A stretch of 64,000 nucleotides of DNA from Anaeromusa acidaminophila DSM 3853 (GTDB lineage: Bacteria > Bacillota > Negativicutes > Anaeromusales > Anaeromusaceae), in contig NZ_KB894583.1 in the NCBI RefSeq assembly GCF_000374545.1, positions 124,001-188,000 on the forward strand, given 5' to 3'. A program made the translations under genes and the position numbers. Under the pieces are notes generated by a model. The model saw only the letters and a program-made list of their open reading frames with translations. It did not search any database and had not been told where the DNA came from. Position 1 is the stretch's first letter; each line of letters opens with the position of its first letter. Shown here one piece after another: positions 24,989 to 33,771 of the stretch.

Positions 24989-25675
24989 ATGGCTTGGAGC
25001 GTTGGATTGTCCTGGCAAGTTTTAGTAGGCGTATCTTGGGCTTTGTGGGGGCGGTGGCGGCAGCAGCCGCGGCTGGTTCGGCCGCTTATGTTTTTTTTAG
25101 TGGGTTGCGGCGTTGCCCTCGAAATGGTTGTTTTTTTCTTGTGGGAAGCTTGGCCGGCGTCTGAAGAAAATGTCTGGCTGGCATGCTATGTTTTAGCAAT
25201 TATTGTTGGAAAACGGCTGCCGGGAATGGCGTGGTGGCTGGCTCTGTTAGGCGGGGCTTTAGGGGCGATTTTATTAGGAGGGCAAGCGGCGGCAATGGCG
25301 TCTTTACCGGGAGCTCCCACATCAGCGATAATCTGGCTGAGCTTTTTTGGCAGCGCTTTTGGCGGCGGAGCTCTCTTATATGCAGCATTGTCTGCACAGT
25401 GGCAAGCAGAAATGCATTTGGGCGTACTGAATGTACTGGCAGTGGGCGTTTTAGCGACAGCAGTCTTAACGGGCAGTCAACTTTGGCTATTTCTAAATGG
25501 GCCGTTTTCGCTAGCGTCTTGCTTGGCTATGGGGGGGCTTGTTTATAGCGGCATAGTGCAGCCTATGAAATGGCTGCGACAGCCGGGAATACTGCAAAGG
25601 AGCCTGCTTTGGTGTTCCGTTATCCTCTTTCTTTGTTGTACTTGGTGGCTGCGTAATGAGTATTATTTTCATTGA
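24989..25675 (+). CDS. Hypothetical polytopic membrane protein (228 aa)
   Basis: Not recognised as a named family. Composition and hydropathy suggest about seven membrane helices, with short loops rich in Trp and Arg. The ATG at 24989 follows GGAGG by six bases. It ends just where the feo promoter starts (TTGACA overlaps its last codon), so it is a separate transcription unit. No catalytic motif is visible. Confidence 0.65.
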   Translation: MAWSVGLSWQVLVGVSWALWGRWRQQPRLVRPLMFFLVGCGVALEMVVFFLWEAWPASEENVWLACYVLAIIVGKRLPGMAWWLALLGGALGAILLGGQAAAMASLPGAPTSAIIWLSFFGSAFGGGALLYAALSAQWQAEMHLGVLNVLAVGVLATAVLTGSQLWLFLNGPFSLASCLAMGGLVYSGIVQPMKWLRQPGILQRSLLWCSVILFLCCTWWLRNEYYFH

Positions 25676-25701
25676 CAGTGCTTGGTTTTATTTCGTATAA
25701 T
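25672..25701 (+). promoter_or_regulatory. feoAB promoter
   Basis: TTGACA, an 18-base spacer and TATAAT. The expected start near 25708 is immediately followed by a Fur-box-like site. Confidence 0.75.
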
Positions 25702-25711
25702 ACAGGTAGAA

Positions 25712-25730
25712 ATTAATGATAATTAATTTC
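25712..25730. promoter_or_regulatory. Fur box 1
   Basis: Matches the 19-bp Fur consensus at about 14 positions and lies within the near-palindrome 25709-25730. Its place at the start site fits iron-dependent repression. Confidence 0.7.
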
Positions 25731-25784
25731 AATGGTTTTGCAAACTTGGCTAAAGCCTGTTTGCCTTTTTTTACTCGTTAACGT

Positions 25785-25803
25785 GATAATGATAATCGAG
25801 ATC
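25785..25803. promoter_or_regulatory. Fur box 2
   Basis: GATAATGATAATCGAGATC matches the Fur consensus at 16 of 19 positions, just upstream of the feoA ribosome-binding site. Confidence 0.8.
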
Positions 25804-25816
25804 ATGGAGGGGTACT

Positions 25817-26035
25817 ATGACACTGGATCAAGTACAGCGAGGACAGAAAATACGAATTTTAGCCATCCCTCAAGAAGAAATACGAGCGCAAGCCATTCGG
25901 TTTGGCATTTCTATTGGTGCAGAGGTGGAATGCGCGGAAAAAATTATGGCCGGGCCCATTGTGCTTTCTAAAGGAAAACAAGAAATTGCTATTGGCCGTC
26001 GGTTGGCGGAAAACATCAAAATTGCTTTAGCGTAA
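25817..26035 (+). CDS. feoA: Ferrous iron transport protein FeoA
   Basis: 72 residues, a single SH3-like domain. FeoA is a small cytosolic partner of FeoB. Typical features are the start MTLDQVQRGQKIRI, a central G-x-G-x-E pattern (FGISIGAEVEC) and a C-terminal IAIGRRLAENI. GGAGGGG precedes the ATG, 21 bases separate it from feoB, and two Fur boxes lie upstream. Confidence 0.93.
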   Translation: MTLDQVQRGQKIRILAIPQEEIRAQAIRFGISIGAEVECAEKIMAGPIVLSKGKQEIAIGRRLAENIKIALA

Positions 26036-26056
26036 CTAGAAAAGGAGACAGCCGAC

Positions 26057-27964
26057 ATGTCTTGTCATAACAAGAGCTGCTGCCATGAAAAGAAAAATAA
26101 CGTCTCAGGACAAAAGCATTGTGGGCTGGGACACACTTCGTTAGAGGGCGTGGTGCCGTCGGGCGCCAGAAAGATTGTTTTAGTGGGCAACCCGAATGTG
26201 GGTAAATCGGTATTCTTTAATTATTTGACCGGCTTGTATGTGGATGTGTCCAACTTTCCCGGTACAACGGTAGATATTTCTTATGGAAAACTGGGAGAAG
26301 ACGTTGTGATTGACACTCCCGGCGTATATGGGATTTCTTCGTTTAACGACGAAGAGCGCGTGGCCAGAGATGTCATTCTTGCGGCTGATCTGATCATTAA
26401 TGTGGTGGATGCGGTGCACTTGGAACGAGATTTGTTTTTGACGTTGCAGGTGATTGACACCGGCATTCCCGTGCTGGTAGCCTTAAATATGGTGGATGAC
26501 GCCGCGCAAAAGGGCATTCGGGTAGATGCGCACTTGTTGGAGCATTTGCTGGGAGTTCCCGTCGTTTCTACGGTGGCCGTCAAGGGGCAGGGTTTGGAAC
26601 AGATTCGCGAACGCTTGGAGGAGGCTAGAACCGGCATTGTACCCGCACCGCTGCAAAGAGAGCTGAAAGAAACTTTGAACCGTATTAGCAGCCAAGCGGA
26701 GGCGCTGTTGGTTCTCGAAGGAGATCCGCACGTGGCGGAGCGGCATGGCATTGCGCCGGGTGATCGCCGTGAGGCTATTTATAGTGACCGCCGTGAGCGT
26801 GTGAATGATTTGGTTTGCCATGTTTTGAGCGAGACGCAGCAAGGCGTGGATTTTGCCACGCGTTTGGGGCGTTGGATGCTTCGGCCAGCGACAGGAGTGC
26901 CTTTTTTTCTGTTGGCCGTTTCGTTGATGTTTTATTTCATCGGGGTCTTTGTGGCCCAAGATGTAGTTGGTTTTACCGAAGAGACGTTGATGCAGGGCTA
27001 TTATGAGCCGATGGTACGGGGCTTGATTGGACGGTATGTCGCAGAAGAATCGGTGTTGGGAGCCTTTTTGATTGGCGAATTCGGACTGATGACAATGACC
27101 GTCACCTATGTAATGGGACTTTTATTGCCGTTGGTTGTGGCGTTTTACTTCATGCTTTCCATTATGGAGGATTCGGGGTATTTGCCCCGTTTGGCCACTC
27201 TGGTAGACCGGATGATGAACTTGATCGGTCTTAACGGAAGAGCGATTATTCCAATGATCCTTGGCTTTGGCTGCATTACGATGGCTACCATTACGACGAG
27301 GTTGCTGGGCTCGGAGCGGGAACGGACCATTGCGACGGCTCTTTTGGGACTGGCTATTCCCTGTTCAGCGCAGCTGGGGGTTATTGTGGGCCTCTTATCC
27401 GGCATTGGCGCCTATTACACGATGCTGTACGTGGGGATCTTGGTGCTGGTGCTGGGCGTGACAGGAAGGGTGCTGAGCAAGGTATTGCCAGGAGAAACCA
27501 GCGACCTTCTTATCGACTTGCCGCCTCTTCGTCTGCCTCGTTTGGAAAATGTCTTGAAAAAGATGGCCACCAAGTCGTATGCATTTTTGAAAGAAGCGGC
27601 GCCCTTATTTGCGTTGGGAGCGCTGATTATTACGACCTTGCAGGTGACGGGCCTTTTGGAGAGTATCCAAGATGTGCTGGCCCCTGTAACGGTCGGCATG
27701 CTCAAGCTGCCGCGAGAATCGGCAACCATTTTTATCATGGGCATGATCCGGCGTGATTTTGGCGCTGCCGGGCTGACCGATATGGCGATTTCGCCGGAAC
27801 AAATGTTAGTTTCCTTGGTGACCATCACCTTGTTTGTGCCCTGTATTGCTTCGGTACTGGTAATGTTTAAAGAACGAGGCCGTATGGAAGGCACGATTAT
27901 TTGGCTGGGCTCCTGGGTTGCGGCCTTTGCAGTGGGCGGCTTGGTAGCTGCGGTACTGCTCTAA
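26057..27964 (+). CDS. feoB: Ferrous iron transporter FeoB
   Basis: 635 residues. An N-terminal GTPase (GNPNVGKS at 44-51, FPGTT, DTPGVYG, NMVD) and a helical linker lead into the polytopic transport core with its two Gate motifs. The core is at the short end of the family. A 38-residue extension before the GTPase holds Cys3, Cys8, Cys9 and Cys22 plus His4, His10, His21 and His26, a possible metal site not present in E. coli FeoB. It imports Fe(II) across the cytoplasmic membrane. Confidence 0.96.
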   Translation: MSCHNKSCCHEKKNNVSGQKHCGLGHTSLEGVVPSGARKIVLVGNPNVGKSVFFNYLTGLYVDVSNFPGTTVDISYGKLGEDVVIDTPGVYGISSFNDEERVARDVILAADLIINVVDAVHLERDLFLTLQVIDTGIPVLVALNMVDDAAQKGIRVDAHLLEHLLGVPVVSTVAVKGQGLEQIRERLEEARTGIVPAPLQRELKETLNRISSQAEALLVLEGDPHVAERHGIAPGDRREAIYSDRRERVNDLVCHVLSETQQGVDFATRLGRWMLRPATGVPFFLLAVSLMFYFIGVFVAQDVVGFTEETLMQGYYEPMVRGLIGRYVAEESVLGAFLIGEFGLMTMTVTYVMGLLLPLVVAFYFMLSIMEDSGYLPRLATLVDRMMNLIGLNGRAIIPMILGFGCITMATITTRLLGSERERTIATALLGLAIPCSAQLGVIVGLLSGIGAYYTMLYVGILVLVLGVTGRVLSKVLPGETSDLLIDLPPLRLPRLENVLKKMATKSYAFLKEAAPLFALGALIITTLQVTGLLESIQDVLAPVTVGMLKLPRESATIFIMGMIRRDFGAAGLTDMAISPEQMLVSLVTITLFVPCIASVLVMFKERGRMEGTIIWLGSWVAAFAVGGLVAAVLL

Positions 27965-27980
27965 AAGGGAGGTTGACGCT

Positions 27981-28133
27981 ATGACACAATGTCCCACTTG
28001 CTCTTTTCCTCTTACCGCCCAGGCGGGGCTGCGTTGCCCCCGGTGTCGGACGCTGTTGGTGACTCCTTGCTGCGGCTCTTGTTCTAAATGCCGGCAAAAA
28101 GAGGACTGTAAGCAAAACGGAAAGAATTCCTAA
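27981..28133 (+). CDS. 50-residue Cys-rich small protein at the end of the feo operon
   Basis: A short open frame with GGGAGG seven bases before the ATG and a strong terminator after it. Ten of its 50 residues are Cys, in CPTC, CPRC, PCCGSCSKC and DC groups, so it resembles a double zinc ribbon or metal-binding knuckle. There is no membrane segment, unlike the known FeoB-associated Cys-rich membrane proteins. It starts 16 bases after feoB, so it is probably cotranscribed and Fur-regulated. Possible roles are metal delivery or sensing, or FeoB assembly; none is shown. Confidence 0.75.
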   Translation: MTQCPTCSFPLTAQAGLRCPRCRTLLVTPCCGSCSKCRQKEDCKQNGKNS

Positions 28134-28173
28134 GCGGGCGCTATAAATAGCATGTAAAAATTAAATCATAAGG

Positions 28174-28217
28174 GAAGAATTGTCTTTTGATAAACAAGGC
28201 AATTCTTCTTTTTTTAT
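28174..28217 (+). terminator. Intrinsic terminator of the feo operon
   Basis: A 13-bp stem (GAAGAATTGTCTT with AAGGCAATTCTTC, two G-U pairs) followed by a long T-run. Confidence 0.9.
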
Positions 28218-28290
28218 TTCGTTTTTAATGCAAAATGCAGTATACTTTTCGTTTAAATGTATACAATGGGATAGTTTTCACTTTATAAAG

Positions 28291-28319
28291 TTGAATAATG
28301 GTTTTAAAAGTAGTATAAT
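28291..28319 (+). promoter_or_regulatory. Promoter of the hydrogenase operon
   Basis: TTGAAT, a 17-base spacer and TATAAT. Start expected near 28326, giving a leader of about 40 bases. Confidence 0.75.
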
Positions 28320-28368
28320 ACGGACAATATAAAAGATTCTATAATTTGTGCAAGGGAGCGGCAGAAAA

Positions 28369-29883
28369 ATGGGCGCAAAGAATAGCACTTCATTTTCAAG
28401 ACGGAATTTTTTACGCCTCTGTGGTCTGGGGGTAACGGCAGGAGCACTAGGTAGTGCTGGCTGCGGTCGTGAAACGGTAGGCGGACATGGTTGGCTGCCG
28501 GCGCAGTATCGACAGCCGGCGACCGCTTTAGCTGCCTTGCGGGGACGAGTATCCTTGGAAGAAGACGATCCGGCTCTGAGCCGTGATGACCGCAAATGCA
28601 TTCTTTGCGGGCAGTGTCTGCAAGTCTGTCGGGATGTGCAGACTGTATACGGACAGTATGAATTGCCTGTGCGTGATGCGGCCATTTGTGTGCACTGCGG
28701 TCAGTGCGCTCTTTCCTGCCCGACTGGAGCTATCCGCGAAAAGAATGATACCAAGCGTGTTCAAGAGGCGCTAGAGGATAAAAGTCGGCAAACGGTGATT
28801 CAATTAGCGCCGGCGACACGCGTGTCCCTTGGCGAAGCCTTTGGCCTTGCTCCGGGGAGTATTACGGCGCAGCAGCATGTGGCGGCATGGCGGCAAGGCG
28901 GAGCGGCGGCTGTGTTTGACACGGCTTTTGCCGCCGATGTGACGGTATGGGAAGAGGCGGCGGAGTTTCAGCAGCGTTGGGATAAAGGGGCGCTGCCGCA
29001 TTTTACGTCTTGCTGTCCGGCGTGGGTGAAGTTTTGCGAGTATTTTTACCCTCAATGGCTGCCGCGCTTGTCCACGGTCAAATCGCCGCAGCAAATACTG
29101 GGAACGTTGCTGAAGTCCGAGTATGGAAAGAACTATGGCTTGCGGCTCAAGGATATTTTTTCTGTAGCGGTAATGCCTTGTACTGCGAAAAAATTTGAAT
29201 GCTTGCGTCAAAAAGAAGCCTCCGGCTTGCAGGCGGTAGACGCCGTGCTGACCGTGCGGGAAGCTGCGGCTTTGTTTCAGCGACAAGGCATGGCAGTACC
29301 GTCGTTAGCGCCGCGCGAATTTGACGCGCCTTTTGGCGTCGCCAGCGGCGGCGGTCGCATTTTTGGCGCTCGCGGCGGCGTGAGCGAAGCAGTCGTCCGC
29401 AGTCTTTGGCGGCAGGGTTCAGACGCGGATTTGCCGCCTGCCGCGCTGCAATGGCGGCAACGAGAGGATTTAAGAGGCCTGCGAGAGGCAAAATTGACTC
29501 TGCCCCAAGGCGTGACGCTTCGTCTTGCGGCGGCGCAGGGCCTGGGGCAGGCGCGGGCCATGCTGGAAGCGTTGCAAAGCGGACAAGGAAGCTGGGATTT
29601 TATTGAGGTAATGGCTTGCCCTGGCGGCTGTGTTGGGGGCGGCGGTCAGCCGTTAAGTCAATTGCCGCCTACCGAAGAAGGGCGGCAGGCGCGCATCGCC
29701 GCCATGCGCGCGCAGGATCGGCAGGATCTTCGTTCCAGTCATGAAAGCCAGGAGGCACGTAATGTATATGAGACTTTTTTAGGCGAGCCTTGCGGGGAAA
29801 AAGCCGAAGCGTTGTTGCATACTTCGTTTCAAGATCGACGGCAAGCATTTGCGGCTAAGGCGCAGCCGGAAAGGAGACTATGA
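28369..29883 (+). CDS. Tat-exported [FeFe] hydrogenase catalytic subunit
   Basis: 504 residues. The N-terminus carries a twin-arginine signal (SRRNFLRLCG) followed by a lipobox-like GSAGC near residue 33, so export and possibly lipid anchoring are predicted. Two [4Fe-4S] motifs follow (CILCGQCLQVCR; CVHCGQCALSCPTG). The H-cluster motifs are complete: TSCCPAW at 213-219, MPCTAKKFEC at 269-278 and MACPGGCVGGGGQP from 415. Typical cytosolic enzymes lack the signal. The two downstream genes supply a ferredoxin subunit and a membrane subunit, so it probably oxidises H2 outside and feeds quinone, or the reverse. ATG 28369 follows AGGGAG by ten bases. Confidence 0.93.
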   Translation: MGAKNSTSFSRRNFLRLCGLGVTAGALGSAGCGRETVGGHGWLPAQYRQPATALAALRGRVSLEEDDPALSRDDRKCILCGQCLQVCRDVQTVYGQYELPVRDAAICVHCGQCALSCPTGAIREKNDTKRVQEALEDKSRQTVIQLAPATRVSLGEAFGLAPGSITAQQHVAAWRQGGAAAVFDTAFAADVTVWEEAAEFQQRWDKGALPHFTSCCPAWVKFCEYFYPQWLPRLSTVKSPQQILGTLLKSEYGKNYGLRLKDIFSVAVMPCTAKKFECLRQKEASGLQAVDAVLTVREAAALFQRQGMAVPSLAPREFDAPFGVASGGGRIFGARGGVSEAVVRSLWRQGSDADLPPAALQWRQREDLRGLREAKLTLPQGVTLRLAAAQGLGQARAMLEALQSGQGSWDFIEVMACPGGCVGGGGQPLSQLPPTEEGRQARIAAMRAQDRQDLRSSHESQEARNVYETFLGEPCGEKAEALLHTSFQDRRQAFAAKAQPERRL

Positions 29884-30662
29884 TGCCGAAGAGCGTATTG
29901 GTGGATGTGACGCGCTGTATTGGCTGCGGGGCCTGTACGGTGGCGTGCAAGTTGTGGAACGGCCTAGCTTATGATGAGCAGGTTCCCCATAGCGGTTCCA
30001 AAGCGCAGCTAAATGAGCGCAACTGGACGATTTTAGAGAAACGCCAGGTAAACGGGAGTCAGCGGCGATATGTAAAAAAACAGTGCATGCATTGCCTGGA
30101 ACCGGCGTGCGTGTCGGCTTGTTTTTCGAAAGCGCTGCAGCGGGATGAACACGGCGCGGTCATCTATCATCCGGAGTTGTGCGTAGGCTGCCGATACTGT
30201 ATGGTGGCCTGCCCCTTTGAAGTGCCCAAGTATGAGTGGGGCAAGCAAATTCCTCTGGTGGCTAAGTGCCAGTTTTGTTTTACGAAGCTGGCGGCGGGAG
30301 AGGCCCCTGCTTGTGCCGGCACTTGTCCGACGCAGGCTCTCTTGTACGGAGAACGCTCCGAACTGTTGGCGGAGGCGCATCGTCGCTTGCAAAACGGTTC
30401 CTATGTGCCCCATGTTTACGGCGAAAAGGAAATCGGCGGCACTTCTTGGTTATATCTGTCAGATGCGCCTTTTGCACAACTTGGCTTTCCGGAAAAGCTG
30501 GGCGAGAAAAGCCTGCCTGCCTATACGCAGGGATTTTTGTCGCAGACGCCATGGCTGGCTGTGGGCTGGGGCGGCTTTTTGGCAGGCATGTCCTGGTATA
30601 CCCGGCGTCGGCGGCGTTTGAAAAACGAAGACAAGGAAGGCGGCGAGGAAGATGAAGGTTAA
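29883..30662 (+). CDS. HybA/DmsB-like four-cluster ferredoxin subunit
   Basis: 259 residues. Four Cys groups typical of 16-Cys electron-transfer subunits: CIGCGACTVACK, CMHCLEPACVSAC, CVGCRYCMVACPF and CQFC with CAGTCPT. A single hydrophobic segment near the C-terminus (AVGWGGFLAGMSWY) followed by Arg-rich residues would anchor it, as in HybA. It has no signal peptide, so it may be exported by hitch-hiking with the Tat hydrogenase. Start at 29883 is preferred over 29880 from its spacing to AAGGAGA; it overlaps the previous stop (TGATG). Confidence 0.9.
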   Translation: MPKSVLVDVTRCIGCGACTVACKLWNGLAYDEQVPHSGSKAQLNERNWTILEKRQVNGSQRRYVKKQCMHCLEPACVSACFSKALQRDEHGAVIYHPELCVGCRYCMVACPFEVPKYEWGKQIPLVAKCQFCFTKLAAGEAPACAGTCPTQALLYGERSELLAEAHRRLQNGSYVPHVYGEKEIGGTSWLYLSDAPFAQLGFPEKLGEKSLPAYTQGFLSQTPWLAVGWGGFLAGMSWYTRRRRRLKNEDKEGGEEDEG

Positions 30663-31836
30663 CTTGTTTGGCTGGAATTTTACAGTGACGCCTGCACGGT
30701 ACTTCCTGACGGCGGTGGCGCTCTTAGGGATTATTGTCATCGTTTTTCGTTTGGTTACCGGCATGGGTGCGGTGACGAATCTAAGTGATGAGTGGCCCTG
30801 GGGGCTTTGGATCGCTTTTGACGTTCTCACCGGCGTTGCTTTGGCAGGCGGCGGCTATTCGACGGCGTTGATTGTGCATATTTTGCATCAAGACCGCTAC
30901 TATCCGGTAGCACGGGGGGCTATGCTGACATCTCTTTTAGGATATCTGCTGGTTATGGCAGGTCTTTTTTTGGATATTGGCCAATGGTTTAATTTCTGGC
31001 GTCCTTTTGTTTCCTGGGGCCATGCGTCGGTGCTGTTTGAAGTTTTTTGGTGCGTTTCCATTTATACAACCATTCAATTTTTGGAATTCGGGGAAGTGGT
31101 TACCGAACGCATCGGTCGAAAATGGCATCTGTATTTTAAAAAAATGATTCCTGTGCTGATGATTATTGGCGTTGTACTACCCACGCTACACCAATCGTCA
31201 TTAGGAGCGCTTTTCTTGATCGCCGTACACAAGGTATATCCTTTGTGGTGGTCCGAATGGCTGCCTGCGTACTTTTTGCTGTCTTCCTTTTTTGTGGGTC
31301 CGGCGATGGTATGCGTGGAGTCCATCTTGTCCGGCCGCGTGTTTCGGCATCCGGTACCGCTCCATGTTTTGCGCGGTTTAGCCTATATTGGCGGCGTGAT
31401 GATGTTTTTGTATCTCTTGTTGAAGGTGCATGATTTTACGGTGCGTGGTTTGTGGCCGCTGGTATTTCAAGGGAATTTGCAGAGTTGGTTTTTCTTTTTC
31501 GAAATGGGCCTGTGCCTTTGCTTGCCCTTGGGAATTCTATTTACCCTTTGGGGGCGTACGAAGAACGGCCTTCTGACTTACGGCGTACTAACCAGCCTAG
31601 GAGTCATCATGAACCGCCTGAATACGGCGATTACCGCAATGGTCATGGAAGGAAAGAGCTTGTATTTTCCGTCGATATGGGAAATCATTGTCAGCGCCGC
31701 GCTGTTGGCGATGGGCTGTTTGTTGTATTGCTTTATTGTGGAAAATTTTTATATTTTGGACTATAAGCCGAAAGCGGAAAAAGAAAAAGTTTCCGTGCAG
31801 CACCGCCTAGCGGAGGCGGAACTGGAGCATCAGTAA
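30652..31836 (+). CDS. HybB/NrfD-type integral membrane subunit
   Basis: 394 residues, about ten membrane helices, NrfD/PsrC superfamily. These haem-free subunits exchange electrons with menaquinone. The family-typical WPWGLWIAFDVLTGVALAGGG segment and TPARY near the N-terminus are visible. It overlaps the ferredoxin subunit gene by 11 bases and is followed by a terminator, so the operon is exactly hydrogenase, HybA-like, HybB-like. No maturation genes (hydEFG) lie in the window. Confidence 0.92.
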   Translation: MKVNLFGWNFTVTPARYFLTAVALLGIIVIVFRLVTGMGAVTNLSDEWPWGLWIAFDVLTGVALAGGGYSTALIVHILHQDRYYPVARGAMLTSLLGYLLVMAGLFLDIGQWFNFWRPFVSWGHASVLFEVFWCVSIYTTIQFLEFGEVVTERIGRKWHLYFKKMIPVLMIIGVVLPTLHQSSLGALFLIAVHKVYPLWWSEWLPAYFLLSSFFVGPAMVCVESILSGRVFRHPVPLHVLRGLAYIGGVMMFLYLLLKVHDFTVRGLWPLVFQGNLQSWFFFFEMGLCLCLPLGILFTLWGRTKNGLLTYGVLTSLGVIMNRLNTAITAMVMEGKSLYFPSIWEIIVSAALLAMGCLLYCFIVENFYILDYKPKAEKEKVSVQHRLAEAELEHQ

Positions 31837-31871
31837 TTTTAGTGAGAAATGCATAGAACCATGTTTGCAGC

Positions 31872-31903
31872 AAAAAGAGGCGCTCGAGAGAGGCCTCTTT
31901 TTA
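31872..31903 (+). terminator. Terminator of the hydrogenase operon
   Basis: AAAAAGAGGC pairs with GCCTCTTTTT around an 11-base loop. Confidence 0.9.
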
Positions 31904-31970
31904 GTTTCAGACGATGAAGCTGTTTTTCTGGTAGTTTCTTGCTGAATTAGGAGAAGAAAGAGCAATTTCC

Positions 31971-32000
31971 TTGACAGGCAGGGGAAAAAAGGAGTACACT
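31971..32000 (+). promoter_or_regulatory. Promoter of the MarR/MFS operon
   Basis: TTGACA, an 18-base spacer and TACACT. Expected start near 32007, right at the operator-like palindrome. Confidence 0.7.
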
Positions 32001-32011
32001 ACAAAAAATAG

Positions 32012-32023
32012 TTAACTGGTTAA
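32012..32023. promoter_or_regulatory. MarR-type operator candidate
   Basis: TTAAC-TG-GTTAA inverted repeat inside ATAGTTAACTGGTTAAG, overlapping the predicted start site. This placement suits autorepression by the MarR protein encoded next. Confidence 0.6.
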
Positions 32024-32057
32024 GTATTTTTAAAAATCCTAAAATAGGAGGCTGTTG

Positions 32058-32504
32058 ATGGACTTGCACGGGATTTTTCATGGTTTGCACCAGGCGGTAC
32101 GCGGTATTGACAAAGGCGTCAACCAAGTGTTGGCGCCTTATGAAATTTCCGCTTCGGAATGGGCGGTGTTGACGTCGCTAGACAAGTGGGGCGAGTTGAC
32201 GCAAAAAGCGTTAGCAGAGTATATGCATTTAGAGGCGGCGGCGATTTCCAAGAGCGTTGCCAAGTTGGAAGCGAAAGGCCTTGTGGTGCGCAAAACGGGC
32301 GCGGATCGCCGAGAGCGCAAGGTGGCCTTAGCGCCAAAGGCTAAAGAGGCCTATGCCTGCTGGATGGAGTGTACAGGCAGGCATCGTCAGGCTGTACTGG
32401 CTGATTTTACGGAAGAGGAGCTACAGACGCTTTTGCAGGCTCTACAGCGTTTGCAGCAGAATGCAGATAAGTGGAAGGAACATGAGGTGGCAACGCATGA
32501 GTAA
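32058..32504 (+). CDS. MarR-family transcriptional regulator
   Basis: 148 residues. Winged helix-turn-helix at about 35-105: SEWAVLTSLDKWGELTQKALAEY, then recognition helix AAAISKSVAKLEAKGLV and wing RRERKVALAPKA. ATG 32058 lies six bases after AGGAGG. It overlaps the transporter gene by eight bases and an operator-like palindrome sits at its promoter, so it probably represses itself and the transporter until a small ligand binds. Confidence 0.9.
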   Translation: MDLHGIFHGLHQAVRGIDKGVNQVLAPYEISASEWAVLTSLDKWGELTQKALAEYMHLEAAAISKSVAKLEAKGLVVRKTGADRRERKVALAPKAKEAYACWMECTGRHRQAVLADFTEEELQTLLQALQRLQQNADKWKEHEVATHE

Positions 32505-33696
32505 GAGTAATTCGGAATCATTGTGGACTAAACGCTATATATTAACAATTCTGGGGATGCTGTTTGTTTTTGTGCCGTATTCGTTGTATTTGCCGATTAT
32601 GCCTTTGTATGTACTGGAAGAATTGGGGCAGAGCGTGGAAATGGCCGGCTTGAGCAATGCGTTGTTTTTACTGGCTTCGGTTTTGTTTCGGACGCAGACG
32701 GCGGGACTGGAAAGCCGTTTTGGACATCGCAAGGTGCTGCTAGGCAGCTCGTTTCTTTTCTTTCTTTCGCATTTATTGTTTTTAGTGGCGGCGCAGCCGC
32801 TGTGGGTACTTTCAGTGCGCTTTTTTGGCGGAGCTTGCTTTGCCATTGCCAATACGGCTATTATGTCCATGGGCAGTCGCTTTGTGCCGGACAGCCGCAA
32901 GGGAGAAGGCATTGCCTATTTGACTACGGTAGTAACGGCAGGCTCTGCGATCGGACCGTTTGTGGGCTTGCAACTGGAAGCTCTTTTTGGCTTTCAGGCG
33001 ATTTTCCTTTTTTGCGGGCTTTCAACATTGCTTGGTTGGGCGTTGCTGTTGCCGATTCGGGAGCAAACACAAGGCGCCTTTGTGCAAGAACTTACTTTCT
33101 CGCCGAAGAAACTTTTGGAGTGGCAGGCTATTCCGGTGTGCAGCGTAATTTTGCTTGTGTCCCTTGCGTATGCAGGCGTGCTGACCTTTGCGGCGGTATA
33201 TGCTAAAGAACAAGGCTTGGCGGAGCTGACAGACTGGTTTTTTGTGGTCTTGGCGTTTTGCGCCGTCATGGTGCGGGTGTTTACCGGGCGCATCATGGAT
33301 CTGCATGGTCCTAATGTAGTATTGTATCCGGCCTTTGCGCTTTTAGCGGCAGGCATGATTCTTTTAGGCGCTATGCCTTCCATGTTGGGCATGTTGGGAG
33401 CGGCGGCCTTGATTGGCGCTGGTTACGGGGTCCTTGTGCCGACGGTACAAACCATTGCGGTACAAAAATCGCGGCCCGAACGCGCCAGCGTGGTGACGGC
33501 AACGTATTTTACTTTCTTAGATCTGGGCCTGGCTGCGGGAGCGTATCTTTTAGGAACGCTGGTTTCTTCTTTTGGATTAGGGCATATGTATTGGCTGCTG
33601 AGCTTTTTCGTTATTGGCGTCTGGGGTGTGTATGTACTAGTCCATGGCCGGCATGTATTAGCTTCCAAGGTGGAGCTGAATAAAGAATTGTCATGA
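32497..33696 (+). CDS. Major facilitator superfamily transporter
   Basis: 399 residues, about twelve helices. The loop 2-3 signature appears as SRFGHRKVLLGSS, altered from the GxxxDRxGRR consensus. Helix 5 has a GSAIGPFVGLQLE motif typical of drug-type exporters. Pairing with MarR suggests efflux of a toxic compound, but the substrate is unknown. ATG 32497 lies in the end of the regulator gene. Confidence 0.88.
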   Translation: MSKSNSESLWTKRYILTILGMLFVFVPYSLYLPIMPLYVLEELGQSVEMAGLSNALFLLASVLFRTQTAGLESRFGHRKVLLGSSFLFFLSHLLFLVAAQPLWVLSVRFFGGACFAIANTAIMSMGSRFVPDSRKGEGIAYLTTVVTAGSAIGPFVGLQLEALFGFQAIFLFCGLSTLLGWALLLPIREQTQGAFVQELTFSPKKLLEWQAIPVCSVILLVSLAYAGVLTFAAVYAKEQGLAELTDWFFVVLAFCAVMVRVFTGRIMDLHGPNVVLYPAFALLAAGMILLGAMPSMLGMLGAAALIGAGYGVLVPTVQTIAVQKSRPERASVVTATYFTFLDLGLAAGAYLLGTLVSSFGLGHMYWLLSFFVIGVWGVYVLVHGRHVLASKVELNKELS

Positions 33697-33771
33697 GACG
33701 ATAACTGCAAAGTATGGTATACTCATATTTTGATACGAACGTAAAGTTTGAAGAAGAGAAGAGTGATTACC

